Notes under the pieces: model-generated | Told to the model about the DNA's origin: nothing | Database searches by the model: none | What the model saw: the letters and a program-made list of their open reading frames with translations, nothing else | In this document: positions 17,966-26,234 of the stretch, piece by piece | Position numbering within the stretch: position 1 is the first letter of the stretch | Layout: the number at the start of each line of letters is the position of its first letter | Position numbers and translations under genes: made by a program | Source of the DNA: Myxococcales bacterium | GTDB taxonomy: Bacteria; Myxococcota_A; UBA9160; UBA4427 | Length of the DNA stretch: 64,000 bases | NCBI GenBank assembly: GCA_012959805.1 | Contig: DUCN01000056.1 | Coordinates: 38,286-102,285 of the forward strand | Reading direction: 5' to 3'

Positions 17966-18331
17966 CGCCGCTCCCTCTCAACGGTCTGGCCATTATGGTC
18001 AGTCCGGTTTTGCGGACGTGCATCATGAAGCCAAGACTATAAATGGCAGATGTACGATTTATCGGTGGTTTGCGTTGGCCCTTGACCCCGGATTGCGTTG
18101 AAAGGGGGAACGAGGCGGCCTCCGGGTGGCCGTCCGCTATCGTTGAAATGTCGTGGTTTGATGCTTGCCCGAGAACTCGACCCGCCGAGGGTTTCCTTCT
18201 GTGTCGGCCTCGCGTAATAAATAGAGCGAATTCTGCCGCGGCTGGCGCGGCGATGAATCGCTCGCAGAGCAGGTGCGAGTCACCGGCAGAACCGCTTCGA
18301 GGAGCCGGGTGTGGTGAGGGAAATTGTTCGA
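17966..18331 (+). other. Divergent intergenic region between pilT and a secreted protein gene
   Basis: These 366 bases contain no supported gene. A TATAAA on the plus strand (about 18037) and a TATAGT on the minus strand in the same place are the only promoter-like -10 sequences, without matching -35 elements at the right distance. The open frames here are short and arginine-rich. Confidence 0.4.
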
Positions 18332-18904
18332 ATGACTGAACGCCGTGTTCTGCTCATGATCGGTCTAATGATCTGTGCGGTTCCGATGGTCGTGTGGGCC
18401 GAGGAGGATCGCGAGGAGGTCGGGCAGGAGCGGGGGGCGACCCGCGAACCGGCGCGGGAACAAGCGATGTCTGTTCAGAGTACGTCGTCGGGTCGAGCCG
18501 ACTCGCCCCTGGGGGTAGGGTCCGGAATCGAATCGCTGCTCCAGCTTCCCCGCGGCTTCGTCGCGACCTCGCCGCGAGCGGTGGCGGGGGCCACCGAGAA
18601 CGAATGGCGACGACGATTCAAGGATGCCAGTTCTGCCTTGTCCGAGGCGCGGTCGACCTTGGCGGCAACCAAGGTCGAATTGGAGGGCGTGGCAGTCGGT
18701 GCTGGTGCCAACCAATGGTCGGTGGCGCCGCCGGGCGGAGCCAGCGATGCGAGCCCTGCGACCTCGCCGCTGTCCTTTCGACTCCGGCAGAAATTGCGAG
18801 GAGATCGAGATCTGATCGAAACGACGGAGAAGGCGTATCGCGAACTTCGAATTGCAGCGGATCTCGCCGGGGTACCTGAGGGCTGGCGCGATCAGCCCGA
18901 ATAA
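18332..18904 (+). CDS. Putative secreted protein with coiled coil, unknown function
   Basis: This 190-residue protein has an N-terminal signal peptide: RR at residues 4-5, a hydrophobic core RVLLMIGLMICAVPMVVWA and probable cleavage near WAEED. The mature N-terminus is acidic and low in complexity (EEDREEVGQERG). Residues about 95-120 form an amphipathic helix (RFKDASSALSEARSTLAATK) and the C-terminus another (RLRQKLRGDRDLIETTEKAY), with a Gly/Pro/Ser-rich spacer between. I do not recognise the family; a periplasmic coiled-coil role is inference. ATG 18332 is preceded by GAGGGA ten bases upstream; the GTG at 18311 would lengthen the n-region by seven residues. It stands alone. Confidence 0.6.
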   Translation: MTERRVLLMIGLMICAVPMVVWAEEDREEVGQERGATREPAREQAMSVQSTSSGRADSPLGVGSGIESLLQLPRGFVATSPRAVAGATENEWRRRFKDASSALSEARSTLAATKVELEGVAVGAGANQWSVAPPGGASDASPATSPLSFRLRQKLRGDRDLIETTEKAYRELRIAADLAGVPEGWRDQPE

Positions 18905-19174
18905 GAGTTGAATCTTGGGCACGGAGCCTGATCGGGAGCGTCACCTGGATGGCCAGAGATTGATTGTTGCATGGCGCGTAGACGCCTAGCCGCTACTATG
19001 AGCGCCGCCAGAGTCCCTGTGGGGCTACCCGCTGATTCGTAACGGTCTACGGGCGCCCGCATCGAGGGCCAGTTAAAGAGCGTGGACAATGTTCACAGTG
19101 GAGCAGAGCGACCCGGCGAGTCTAGCTCTGCGGACAAGCGCGAATAGAAAACAGCGAAGGGAATAGGGGGGATC

Positions 19175-19351
19175 ATGTCCGAGGAACAGCAGAACAACGA
19201 TGATTTCAATGAAGATGGGCCCGGCGTAGACGGCGGTCTCGGTTCATGGCTCTACGTCCTGGGCGGGATTCCGATGATGATTCTCTTCTTCGTCGTACTC
19301 TTTGGGCTCGTCGGTTCGTGTGATGCACAGAACATCATGCTTCACGGTTGA
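19175..19351 (+). CDS. Small single-pass membrane protein, 58 residues
   Basis: A 59-codon frame starts at ATG 19175 after a strong AGGGGGG site at a spacing of four. The first 20 residues are polar and acidic (MSEEQQNNDDFNEDG), then come a glycine hinge and one hydrophobic segment (WLYVLGGIPMMILFFVVLFG, about 25-44), and a short tail with a Cys. I do not recognise a family. The clean ribosome-binding site, the sensible polar/hydrophobic partition and the absence of an overlapping gene support a real small membrane protein. It is probably inserted with its acidic N-terminus outside, but this is not certain. Confidence 0.62.
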   Translation: MSEEQQNNDDFNEDGPGVDGGLGSWLYVLGGIPMMILFFVVLFGLVGSCDAQNIMLHG

Positions 19352-19550
19352 GAGGAGGCTGCGACCCCGTTTCAGCCCCGCTCGTCGCAGTCCCAATCCC
19401 ATAGGCTCCGCTTGAGGCTCCCCTACTATACGGACCTTACTACCCGACCCAGCCTCAGCGAATCGGGTGCACTCGGTCCGACTTCCCCGTGAGTGAATCT
19501 GCGAGAGGCTGCCTCTCAACTTTCCATTGTCCTGCGCCGATACCAGGGAT

Positions 19551-20297
19551 ATGGCTGTCCGCCCACATCGGAATAGGCAAATTCAGATTTGCGTCGCTGC
19601 GCTGTTGCTCTTCTCGGGCATGGGATGCGCGACGATCCTGAATCATGACCTTGTGTCGGACGAGCTCGACTATTTCCAGCACCCGCGACCCGACGATGTC
19701 TGGAGCCCGAAGATCGAGGGCTGGCAGCGTCGAGAGCGATTCGATGCCGATCTGCTCGCTCCTCTCGAGAGCGGTCCCGCCGTTCAGTCGGCTGGCTTCA
19801 GCGCCGCCAACAAGCAGTTGCCAGCGAATCAGAGCGATGCCTCCGGCCTTAGGGCAAAGTATTTCGAGTTTCGTTCGGATAGCCGTCGCGCGCTCGCAGC
19901 AAGCGTAGCGTCGTGGATTCAATCCGAAGCCAAGGAACACTATCGCGAGGATGGAGCGGTGGATCATTGGGCAACGCTCGAGGAAACACTCGCGCGCGGT
20001 GGCGATGATTGCGACGGCCTGGAATTGCTTGCCTTTCACGCGTTGCAAGATCTTGGCTTCTCGGCGAGCGAAGTCTATCGAGCGATCGTCGTGCGGCCCT
20101 CGGACGGCCAACATCATATGGTGACGCTCTGGTTCGAGGATCCCACTGATCCATGGGTCATCGACCCGACGGGCGCGATGACGCTCGGCATGCCGCGCAT
20201 GTCGGACCTGCCGGAGTGGACGCCAATCAAGGTCTTCTCCGAGCGACTCGAGTACACGGTTCGCCAACGGACCGAATCCTTCGCCCAGATTCCCTAA
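19551..20297 (+). CDS. Transglutaminase-like (BTLCP-type) exported protein
   Basis: This 248-residue protein begins with a basic segment and a hydrophobic stretch (ICVAALLLFSGMGCATI) that could be a signal peptide or an imperfect lipobox with Cys27. The C-terminal half carries a papain/transglutaminase-like Cys-His-Asp pattern: GGDDCDGLELLAFHALQDLGF with the nucleophile Cys, then a RAIVVRP strand, then GQHHMVTLWFED with the His, and WVIDPTGAM with the Asp. This order matches bacterial transglutaminase-like cysteine proteinases, some of which (LapG) cut adhesins; the substrate here is unknown. ATG 19551 is preceded by AGGG; the TTG at 19527 is weaker. It sits just upstream of the flagellar remnants but has its own 160-base spacer. 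Confidence 0.68.
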   Translation: MAVRPHRNRQIQICVAALLLFSGMGCATILNHDLVSDELDYFQHPRPDDVWSPKIEGWQRRERFDADLLAPLESGPAVQSAGFSAANKQLPANQSDASGLRAKYFEFRSDSRRALAASVASWIQSEAKEHYREDGAVDHWATLEETLARGGDDCDGLELLAFHALQDLGFSASEVYRAIVVRPSDGQHHMVTLWFEDPTDPWVIDPTGAMTLGMPRMSDLPEWTPIKVFSERLEYTVRQRTESFAQIP

Positions 20298-20457
20298 GAC
20301 CCCGGCTCCGGGTTTATGCCTAACACGGTCTCCGTACAACGTTGGATGCAGCCGGTCTTGGGCCTGTCCGATAAGCACTCCACGCGACTGTTATCGAAAC
20401 ACCTCGAGTAGAGCCCATGTACGCGTGGTGAGGTGAACGCGTAGAGGCCGTTTTCGG

Positions 20458-21022
20458 ATGGATCTTGGAACGATCATTGGATTAGTGCTTGGCTTTGGCC
20501 TGATTGGCGGGACGATCGCTGCGACAATGGTGAACCAGCGGTTGCCGATCGTGGTGGGTGCGATCAAATTCGGCATGCAGGCCTTCTTTGATCGCTCGAC
20601 AGACAAAACGGAAATGGTTCCTCTGATCATCGACCTGGCTGCGAAGGCGCGCAAGGAAGGCTTGGTCGCACTCGAAGGCGAGCAGATCGACGACCCCTTC
20701 ATGGCGCGAGGCGTTCGTATGGGCGTCGATGGGCTGAGTCCGGAGTTGATCAAGGAGACTTTGGCTGGCGAACTCGCAGCCCTCAAGAATCGTCGGCCGT
20801 TGCACTTCTGACAACACTCTACGGAGCGATCCTGGCCTTTCTGATCTACGGCCCGATCGCGGAGAAACTCGTCAATCGGACGATGGAAGAGGTCGCGATC
20901 AAGAAACTTGCGATCGCAGGCGTAGAGTCCATTCTGAAGGGTGACAACTGGATGGTCGTTCAGGCGAGAAGCTCGAATCGTTCCTATCGCCCGAGGAGCG
21001 CGAGTCTCTCGCCGCGAAGTAG
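20458..21022 (+). pseudogene. motA: motA remnant with two internal deletions and a frameshift
   Basis: The frame from ATG 20458 starts as flagellar stator protein MotA (MDLGTIIGLVLGFGLI) but jumps directly to GGTIAATMVNQRLP, omitting roughly 23 residues of the first loop and second helix. It continues with the cytoplasmic domain (DLAAKARKEGLVALE, DPFMARGV, DGLSPELIKETL) to AALKNRR. The frame then breaks (stop 20809-20811), and the next recognisable part, in another frame, is VALLTTLYGAILAFLIYGP, the last transmembrane helix. About 50 residues including the third helix are missing. The tail EVAIKKLAIAGVESILKGDN follows, and the final residues EKLESFLSPEERESLAAK lie in a third frame ending TAG 21020-21022. 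A normal MotA has about 250 residues and four helices; this cannot form a stator. Confidence 0.82.
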
Positions 21023-21028
21023 AATTTT

Positions 21029-21849
21029 ATGGGACTTGATCCAAGCGAAGCTGAAGACCACGTCTGCGAGGAGGGCGCTCCCGCATGGCTGGCGACGATG
21101 GGCGACTTGATGAGCCTGCTTCTCGTGTTCTTCGTCTTGATGCTGTCCTTTGCGAATACCGATAAGCAACTCTTCCTGGAAGCGATGGGTTCGATCCAGA
21201 ATGCGCTGGGTATGATCGAGGACAATCCGGGGAGGTTCCAGGTTCGTAGCACGAGTATGATCGAATGGACCGAGAAGAAATCGACACCCTTTCTCGACAT
21301 CATGAACATGGAGCAGTCGAACGACGCGCCGAGCATCGATCAGAAGATCATGCAGAAGGTCCAGCAGTCGATCTCGGAGGATAACCTCGCCCGAATCGTC
21401 GAGGCGGAATCTTCTGAGCGCGGCGTGATTGTTCGTGTCAAGGGAGGTGCGCTTTTCAAGCCTGGGTCTGATTCTCTCCTGCCGATCTCCTTCGTCTTTC
21501 TTGACGAGATCATTCGAATTACCGAAGAGTTCCCCTTTGAACTCTCGATCGAAGGTCACACGGATGATGGGGCGATCGATACGCCGAGATTCCCAACGAA
21601 CTGGCATCTGTCGGCGGCCCGCTCCATCGCAGTGCTGCAATATATGATCGACGCGAGCGATCTCGATGCCAGCCGTATCATCGCGGGGGATACGGTTCGA
21701 CACGGCCTCTTGTCCCCAACGACTCTCCCGAGAGCCGTGCGGCCAATCGACGCGTCGAATTCGTGTACAAACGCGATTCGATTGCCGATCGAGCGACCCG
21801 AGCACACCGTCAAGCGCGACGTCGCGATTCTCAAGACGTGGGCCGTTAG
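21029..21849 (+). pseudogene. motB: motB with one-base frameshift in the OmpA-like domain
   Basis: The frame from ATG 21029 encodes the stator partner MotB: EEGAPAWLATMGDLMSLLLV with the proton-channel Asp26, a single membrane helix, and an OmpA-like peptidoglycan-binding domain (LSIEGHTDDGAIDTPRFPTN, NWHLSAARS). At a run of five G (21685-21689) the frame is lost. The expected continuation GYGSTRPLVPNDSPESRAAN, then RRVEFVYKR, is read two bases on and ends at TAG 21847-21849. One extra G would restore a 273-residue MotB of normal length. The uncorrected frame runs to 21928 with a meaningless tail. Because the lesion is in a homopolymer, a sequencing error is possible, but upstream motA is certainly broken by deletions, so decay is the simpler reading. 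Confidence 0.82.
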
Positions 21850-22094
21850 TCATCGACGATCGCTCGATCTGAAACACACGGTTGCGACTCGGGCTTTCAT
21901 CATGAAGTGCTCAGCACAATCTGAATGACCCTGCTCGGTCTTTCCGTCGAGATCATTCGCGTGATTCATCACAGATTGAATATTCTTCCCATTACATTGC
22001 AAAATTGCACGAATAACGCTCAAGCACACGGGCTCCAGGCCGATCTTTGAAATGTTCGCTCAATTGTGGATTTCATTGCGGAAGGGAGGTCCTA

Positions 22095-22313
22095 ATGTTG
22101 AATGATCAACCCGGCAATATTTTCCGCCAATCGTCTTCTCGCGGCTTTGACAAGCGTAGCGATCAAGCGGGCCGATCTACTTGCGTACTGATCCTGGACC
22201 CCATCCTCGGGTCGAGGTTCATTTTGGATCAGGCGGTCTCCCATCCCAATTGCATTGTCAAGACCGCATCGACCGTTGAGGAAGCGAGCGGGTTTGTGCT
22301 TCCTGCTGCCTAA
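22095..22313 (+). CDS. Short protein resembling the start of a receiver domain
   Basis: A 72-codon frame starts at ATG 22095 behind an excellent GGGAGGT site. After about 27 polar residues it reads CVLILDPILGSRFILDQAVS, which looks like beta-1/alpha-1 of a response-regulator receiver, then a beta-2 segment (IVKTASTVEEAS), and stops at TAA 22311-22313 before the phospho-acceptor strand would be reached. It could be a truncated response regulator or an unrelated small protein. The sequence after the stop up to the NtrC gene does not continue the receiver in an obvious way. It lies within the decayed flagellar region, in a locally AT-rich stretch, so truncation by deletion is plausible. Confidence 0.45.
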   Translation: MLNDQPGNIFRQSSSRGFDKRSDQAGRSTCVLILDPILGSRFILDQAVSHPNCIVKTASTVEEASGFVLPAA

Positions 22314-22462
22314 GCACTGGAGTTCGAGCGCACTTCGCAAGACTGTGCGTGAAGTGCTTGGCAGTGGTGTTGAGTTCGTCAAATTAAATCGAATTCGTTT
22401 CAGCTTCTCAGGCCGCTCTTGGCCCGGGACAAGTTGGAATAGATTAGGAAGGCAGGGTTAGC

Positions 22463-23857
22463 GTGGCCAGAATTTTGATTGCGGATGGGGAAGAGTCCTT
22501 TGTGCGAAGTGCGGCGGCGACGCTGCATCTTCGGGGTCACGAGGTGGTGAGTAGTCGGAATTTTTCCGAGGCGATTCGTTCGATCGAATCGTCGATGCCA
22601 CAACTGGTCTTGGCGGATCTTCGACTTGAGGGCGGTGGTGGATTCGAACTACTCGATCGCATCAAACGAGACGGTCGGGACTGTGTGGTCATTCTGACGA
22701 CGAATCTTGGAAGCATCGAGAGTGCCGTCGAAGCAATTCAGCGTGGGGCGCTCAACTATCTGCGTAAACCCATTTCCACAAGCGAGCTGGTCTCGGTGGT
22801 CGAAGAGGGACTTTCTAAAGTCGCTGGCCCTGGCCCCACGAGGCCGGCACCTGTGAATTTGCCTTCGGAGGCAAGCGATCTGAGCGTTTTGACGGGAATT
22901 CTTGGCGGCTCGCGTGCGATGGACGATCTGCTTCGTCTCGTCGAAAAGGTCGCCGAGACAGATAGCTCTGTTCTGGTGACCGGTGAGACGGGCGTCGGGA
23001 AAGAGCTCGTTGGTCGCGCGATCCATCGATTATCACGACGATCTGATCGCGTCTTTTGCGCCGTGAATTCTGCCGCCTTTCCAGAATCTCTTCTCGAAAG
23101 CGAGCTCTTCGGACATCGGCGAGGGGCGTTCACCGGTGCGACGAATAACAAGAAGGGTCTATTCGAGTTCGCTCACGAGGGCACTGTTTTTCTCGACGAA
23201 GTGGCCGAGATGCCACTTCCAATGCAAGTTAAATTGTTGCGCTTTCTGCAGACCGGAGAGGTTAGGCCAGTCGGCGACGAAGAAACGCGATTAGTGGACG
23301 TTCGGCTCGTTGCGGCGACGAACAAAATTCTCGAGCAGGAGGTGACTCGGGGATCGTTTCGAGAGGACCTCTATTACCGGCTTGCCGTCATTCCGATTGA
23401 TGTTCCGCCACTTAGGGATCGGCCGGAAGATATTCGAGCATTGTCCGAACATTTTCTTCAGAAGTTTGCGGAGCGTGCTGGGAAACCGGTGAAAGATATT
23501 ACCGGCGATGCGATGGACTTGTTGGTGGGATATGCGTGGCCGGGCAACGTACGCCAATTGGAAAATTCGATCGAGCGAGGTGTTGCGCTCTGTCAGGGCT
23601 TGGAGATTCGAGCCGAGGATTTGCCAGTTCGGTTGAAGGAAGAATCGATGGTTCGCGAGGGTGAGTCGATTCATAGCCTCCAAGTCATGGAGCGGGCACA
23701 TATTCTGAACACCCTGGAACAGGTGAACTGGAATCGAAAGCGCGCAGCAGGATTGTTGCAGATATCGACCACCACGCTCTGGCGCAGACTCAAGGAATTT
23801 GAGATCGAGTTGGATGGCTCGCGGCGAGCGGTGCTGCCTCCGCTCCTACAGCGATAG
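22463..23857 (+). CDS. NtrC-family sigma-54-dependent response regulator
   Basis: This 464-residue transcription activator is complete. A receiver domain (1-120) has phospho-acceptor Asp52 (VLADLRLEGG), Thr80 and Lys102, but the acidic pair at the Mg2+ site reads ADGEE, with Gly9 in place of the second Asp. The AAA+ domain has Walker A GETGVGKE (174-181), the sigma-54 contact loop GAFTGA (221-226), Walker B TVFLDEV (241-247) and the arginine-finger region. A Fis-type helix-turn-helix ends the protein (RKRAAGLLQISTTTLWRRLK). The start is GTG 22463, supported by position and domain start. Its place between motB and fliL remnants suggests it was a flagellar regulator (FlgR/FleQ-like); now that its neighbours are broken its targets must lie elsewhere, if it is used at all. 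Confidence 0.9.
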   Translation: MARILIADGEESFVRSAAATLHLRGHEVVSSRNFSEAIRSIESSMPQLVLADLRLEGGGGFELLDRIKRDGRDCVVILTTNLGSIESAVEAIQRGALNYLRKPISTSELVSVVEEGLSKVAGPGPTRPAPVNLPSEASDLSVLTGILGGSRAMDDLLRLVEKVAETDSSVLVTGETGVGKELVGRAIHRLSRRSDRVFCAVNSAAFPESLLESELFGHRRGAFTGATNNKKGLFEFAHEGTVFLDEVAEMPLPMQVKLLRFLQTGEVRPVGDEETRLVDVRLVAATNKILEQEVTRGSFREDLYYRLAVIPIDVPPLRDRPEDIRALSEHFLQKFAERAGKPVKDITGDAMDLLVGYAWPGNVRQLENSIERGVALCQGLEIRAEDLPVRLKEESMVREGESIHSLQVMERAHILNTLEQVNWNRKRAAGLLQISTTTLWRRLKEFEIELDGSRRAVLPPLLQR

Positions 23858-23961
23858 AAGCGAGCGACGAAGTGGCATGATTCGATGTTGGTCGTTACTG
23901 CGGACTCGCGTCGAAGTCTAGAAATTGAACCTCAAGTAGTCGAGTTGAATGGAGATGAGTA

Positions 23962-24123
23962 ATGGCAAAAGACAAAGAAAAGTAAGCGGAATCCGAAGAG
24001 GACGGCGAAGGAGGATCCGGCGGAGGCAAGGGCGGGTTGGCGGTGATCATCGCGCTCTTTCCATGGATGATGCAGTTCAATCAACGCATCATGGACATCA
24101 TTGCGAGTCGGGGTGGACCTTGA
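23962..24123 (+). pseudogene. fliL start fused to fliQ end, with in-frame stop
   Basis: From ATG 23962, behind GGAGATGAG, the frame reads MAKDKEK, TAA (23983-23985), then AESEEDGEGG and a Gly/Lys stretch GGGKGGL. This is the acidic/glycine-rich cytoplasmic N-terminus typical of FliL. Directly after it comes AVIIALFPWMMQFNQRIMDI, which resembles the C-terminal helix of export-gate protein FliQ (final ...PWM... then an amphipathic tail), ending TGA 24121-24123. In flagellar operons fliL precedes fliM, fliN, fliO, fliP, fliQ, fliR, so one deletion from early fliL to late fliQ explains the join. The FliL part is fairly clear; the FliQ assignment rests on the short motif and on the FliR-like gene that overlaps its stop. 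Confidence 0.6.
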
Positions 24124-24506
24124 GCGTCGAAATAGGGTTGATGCCCGTCTTGCACGCGCTAATTGGCAGCATTCGAATTCTGGTCATGATGATGTCCGGG
24201 CCCGTTTTCAGCCATCCCTCTCTCAGTCCCCGGATGCGACTCATGGGTGCCTTCATGATCGCGTGGGTCGCTGGTCCCATCGGTGTGGGCGGAAGTCGAC
24301 TCATCGAGTCGGTCAAGTCGGGAGCGCCCGTGGTCGCTGGCGCCAACAGTGGCAACCTTGGCGGCATTCGATCGAGCGCGCTCGAGAAGTCCAATGTTGA
24401 TCTTGCCGCGCAGTGTGTGAACTTGATCGTGGCCCAGCGGGCCTTCCAGGCGAACACGCGAAGAGTTCGTGGTATCCTCCGCTTCGACATGGGGGTGGGG
24501 TCTTGA
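24120..24506 (+). pseudogene. fliR start fused to the 3' end of a hook/rod gene
   Basis: TTG 24120 overlaps the preceding stop (ttgA), as in coupled fliQ-fliR pairs. Residues about 1-60 resemble the FliR N-terminus: VLHALIGSIRILVMMMSGPV, then FSHPSLSPRMRLMGAFMI. From about residue 68 the protein is the conserved C-terminus of FlgE/FlgF/FlgG-type axial proteins: SGNLGGIRSSALEKSNVDLA, then NLIVAQRAFQANTR, which forms the terminal coiled coil of hook and distal-rod proteins. A membrane export-gate protein joined to an exported filament-type protein makes no functional sense, so this is a deletion junction. The expected last residues after QANTR are also altered (RVRGILRFDMG). The frame ends TGA 24504-24506, just before the amidase gene. 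Confidence 0.75.
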
Positions 24507-24550
24507 TTCGAATTCGTGTGCGGCCAATTCGATCCGCAATACACAAACAA

Positions 24551-25411
24551 ATGGATAGCCGGTCGGGCACTGCCTTGAAGCGGACTCGCCTCGCGAGGAT
24601 CGCGCGCTGCGTCGTCTGTCTTTCTATTCTTGGTTCCTCGTCTGGCGTTGCCGCTCCAGGATCGCCCCAAGACGTGTCTCCCGATCGATTCGACCGCGTG
24701 GTTCTGGATGCAGGGCATGGCGGTCACGACGAAGGCGCGAAGGGTCCCTCCGGACTGAAGGAAAAAGAATTGGTGCTCGACGTCGCGAAGCGGTTGGCGA
24801 CTCGTCTGCGCAAGCGCGGCATCGAGGTCATCATGACCCGAACGACCGACGAGTTTCTGTCATTGGAAGCGCGCACGAGTGTCGCCAACGACGCGCATGC
24901 GGACCTTTTCCTTTCGATTCATGCGAATGCCTCGCCGAGTCGCAAACCCCGAGGCATTGAAACCTATTTCGCCTCTCTCGATGCATCGGATGAAGATGCC
25001 CGGGCAACGGCGGAGCGGGAGAACAGCGCATTCGGTGCGGCGGCACCGGATTTTGGGAATGACGATCCTCTGGCAGTCATCCTTGGAGACCTCATCGAGA
25101 GTCAACACCTTCAGGAGTCCAGCGAATTCGCAAAGCTTGCGCAGTCGCAGCTGTCGGGCGTGGCGCCAGCGCGTTCGCGTGGCGTCAAGCAAGCGCCTTT
25201 CGTTGTCTTGATGGGTGTTCGGATGCCGGCATCGCTGGTCGAGATCGGGTTCCTGACGAATCCGGACGACGAAAAAGGTCTGCGGCGAAAGCGCGAACGC
25301 GAAAAGGTCGCCGGAGCCCTGGCGGATGCGGTGATTTCATTTGCAAAGCGATACGATGCGAGGCGCGGTGTTGCCTCGGCGATCAGCCGCGATCACGCGC
25401 GAACGAAATAG
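24551..25411 (+). CDS. amiC: N-acetylmuramoyl-L-alanine amidase (Amidase_3)
   Basis: This 286-residue exported zinc amidase cleaves the bond between MurNAc and the stem peptide, normally at division septa. A basic N-terminus and hydrophobic segment ([19 protein letters not shown]) form the signal peptide. The catalytic domain shows zinc ligands His56 in LDAGHGGHD, Glu73 in KEKELVLDV and the second His in FLSIHANAS, plus the catalytic Glu in [10 protein letters not shown]. There is no AMIN domain. ATG 24551 lacks a clear Shine-Dalgarno; a TTG at 24503 has a GGGGTGGGG upstream and would add 16 residues, so the start is uncertain. The upstream boundary is the deletion junction of the flagellar remnants, which may have removed its original promoter. 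rph follows after 46 bases, a common gene order. Confidence 0.9.
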   Translation: MDSRSGTALKRTRLARIARCVVCLSILGSSSGVAAPGSPQDVSPDRFDRVVLDAGHGGHDEGAKGPSGLKEKELVLDVAKRLATRLRKRGIEVIMTRTTDEFLSLEARTSVANDAHADLFLSIHANASPSRKPRGIETYFASLDASDEDARATAERENSAFGAAAPDFGNDDPLAVILGDLIESQHLQESSEFAKLAQSQLSGVAPARSRGVKQAPFVVLMGVRMPASLVEIGFLTNPDDEKGLRRKREREKVAGALADAVISFAKRYDARRGVASAISRDHARTK

Positions 25412-25457
25412 CGAAAACCTCCATTCAGACGCTCAGTCAAAACACCAGAGGAGACGC

Positions 25458-26213
25458 ATGCGTAGCGACGGACGACGTGCCGATGAGCTTCGGCCGATAG
25501 AGTTTAAAGTTGATTTTACGGAACAGCCGCTTGGCTCCGTGCTCTGCAGCATGGGCAAGACGAAGGTTCTCTGCACGGTTTCTGAGGAGCTTTCGGTGCC
25601 GCGTTGGCTCCGTGGTGGTGGCAAGGGTTGGCTGACGGCGGAGTATTCGATGTTGCCGGCGGCGACGGATCGACGAACCGATCGCGAGGCCACGCGTGGC
25701 AAGGTGTCGGGGCGAACGATGGAGATTCAGCGGCTGATCGGACGAAGCCTGCGGGCGGTCGTTCCTCTCGAGAGCCTTGGTGAACGGACGCTCTGGGTCG
25801 ATTGTGATGTCCTGCAAGCGGACGGTGGAACGCGCACGGCCTCGATCAGTGGCGCTTTTGTTTCCGTTGCCATCGCCCTAGCCCGTTTGGATCGACGCAG
25901 GGCGTTACAGGGGCCGCCACTTCGAGATCAACTCGCCGCGATTTCGGTGGGCGTGATCGGTGGCGAGCCGATGCTCGATCTGCCCTACGAAGAAGACTCC
26001 CGTGCGGAAGTGGATATGAACGTCGTGGCGACGGGCGCCGGGCGCTTTGTCGAAATTCAGGGAACCGGCGAAGACGGGACCTTCGATCGCAAGGAACTGG
26101 ATCAACTCCTCGATCTTGCACTGGGTGGAATCGAAACAATCGTTCAGCATCAAAAGGACGCAGTCGAGGAAGCAGGTTATTCGATGGCCCGACTGATGGG
26201 CTCGAAGGCCTAG
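25458..26213 (+). CDS. rph: Ribonuclease PH
   Basis: This 251-residue phosphorolytic 3'-5' exoribonuclease trims tRNA 3' ends, acting as a hexamer. It begins with the typical [14 protein letters not shown] and has TEYS-like [13 protein letters not shown] (substrate arginines in [20 protein letters not shown] are spread over 69-88), the SLRAVV motif, and the conserved [18 protein letters not shown] segment (about 115-132). It ends with the DLPYEEDS and GTGEDGTF motifs. ATG 25458 follows AGAGGAGA closely and matches the family start, so the longer upstream frame is discarded. It lies between amidase and rdgB, a standard arrangement. Confidence 0.96.
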   Translation: MRSDGRRADELRPIEFKVDFTEQPLGSVLCSMGKTKVLCTVSEELSVPRWLRGGGKGWLTAEYSMLPAATDRRTDREATRGKVSGRTMEIQRLIGRSLRAVVPLESLGERTLWVDCDVLQADGGTRTASISGAFVSVAIALARLDRRRALQGPPLRDQLAAISVGVIGGEPMLDLPYEEDSRAEVDMNVVATGAGRFVEIQGTGEDGTFDRKELDQLLDLALGGIETIVQHQKDAVEEAGYSMARLMGSKA

Positions 26214-26234
26214 CATCATGGTGGGGTCAGCCAA

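Noticed and set aside
20298..20457. Sigma-28 flagellar promoter (TCCGATAA) before motA
   Set aside because: The -10-like sequence is good, but no TAAA-type -35 lies about 15 bases upstream.
22400..22445. Sigma-54 promoter (TGGCCCG-like) before the NtrC gene
   Set aside because: The second half (GC at -12) does not match at the required spacing.
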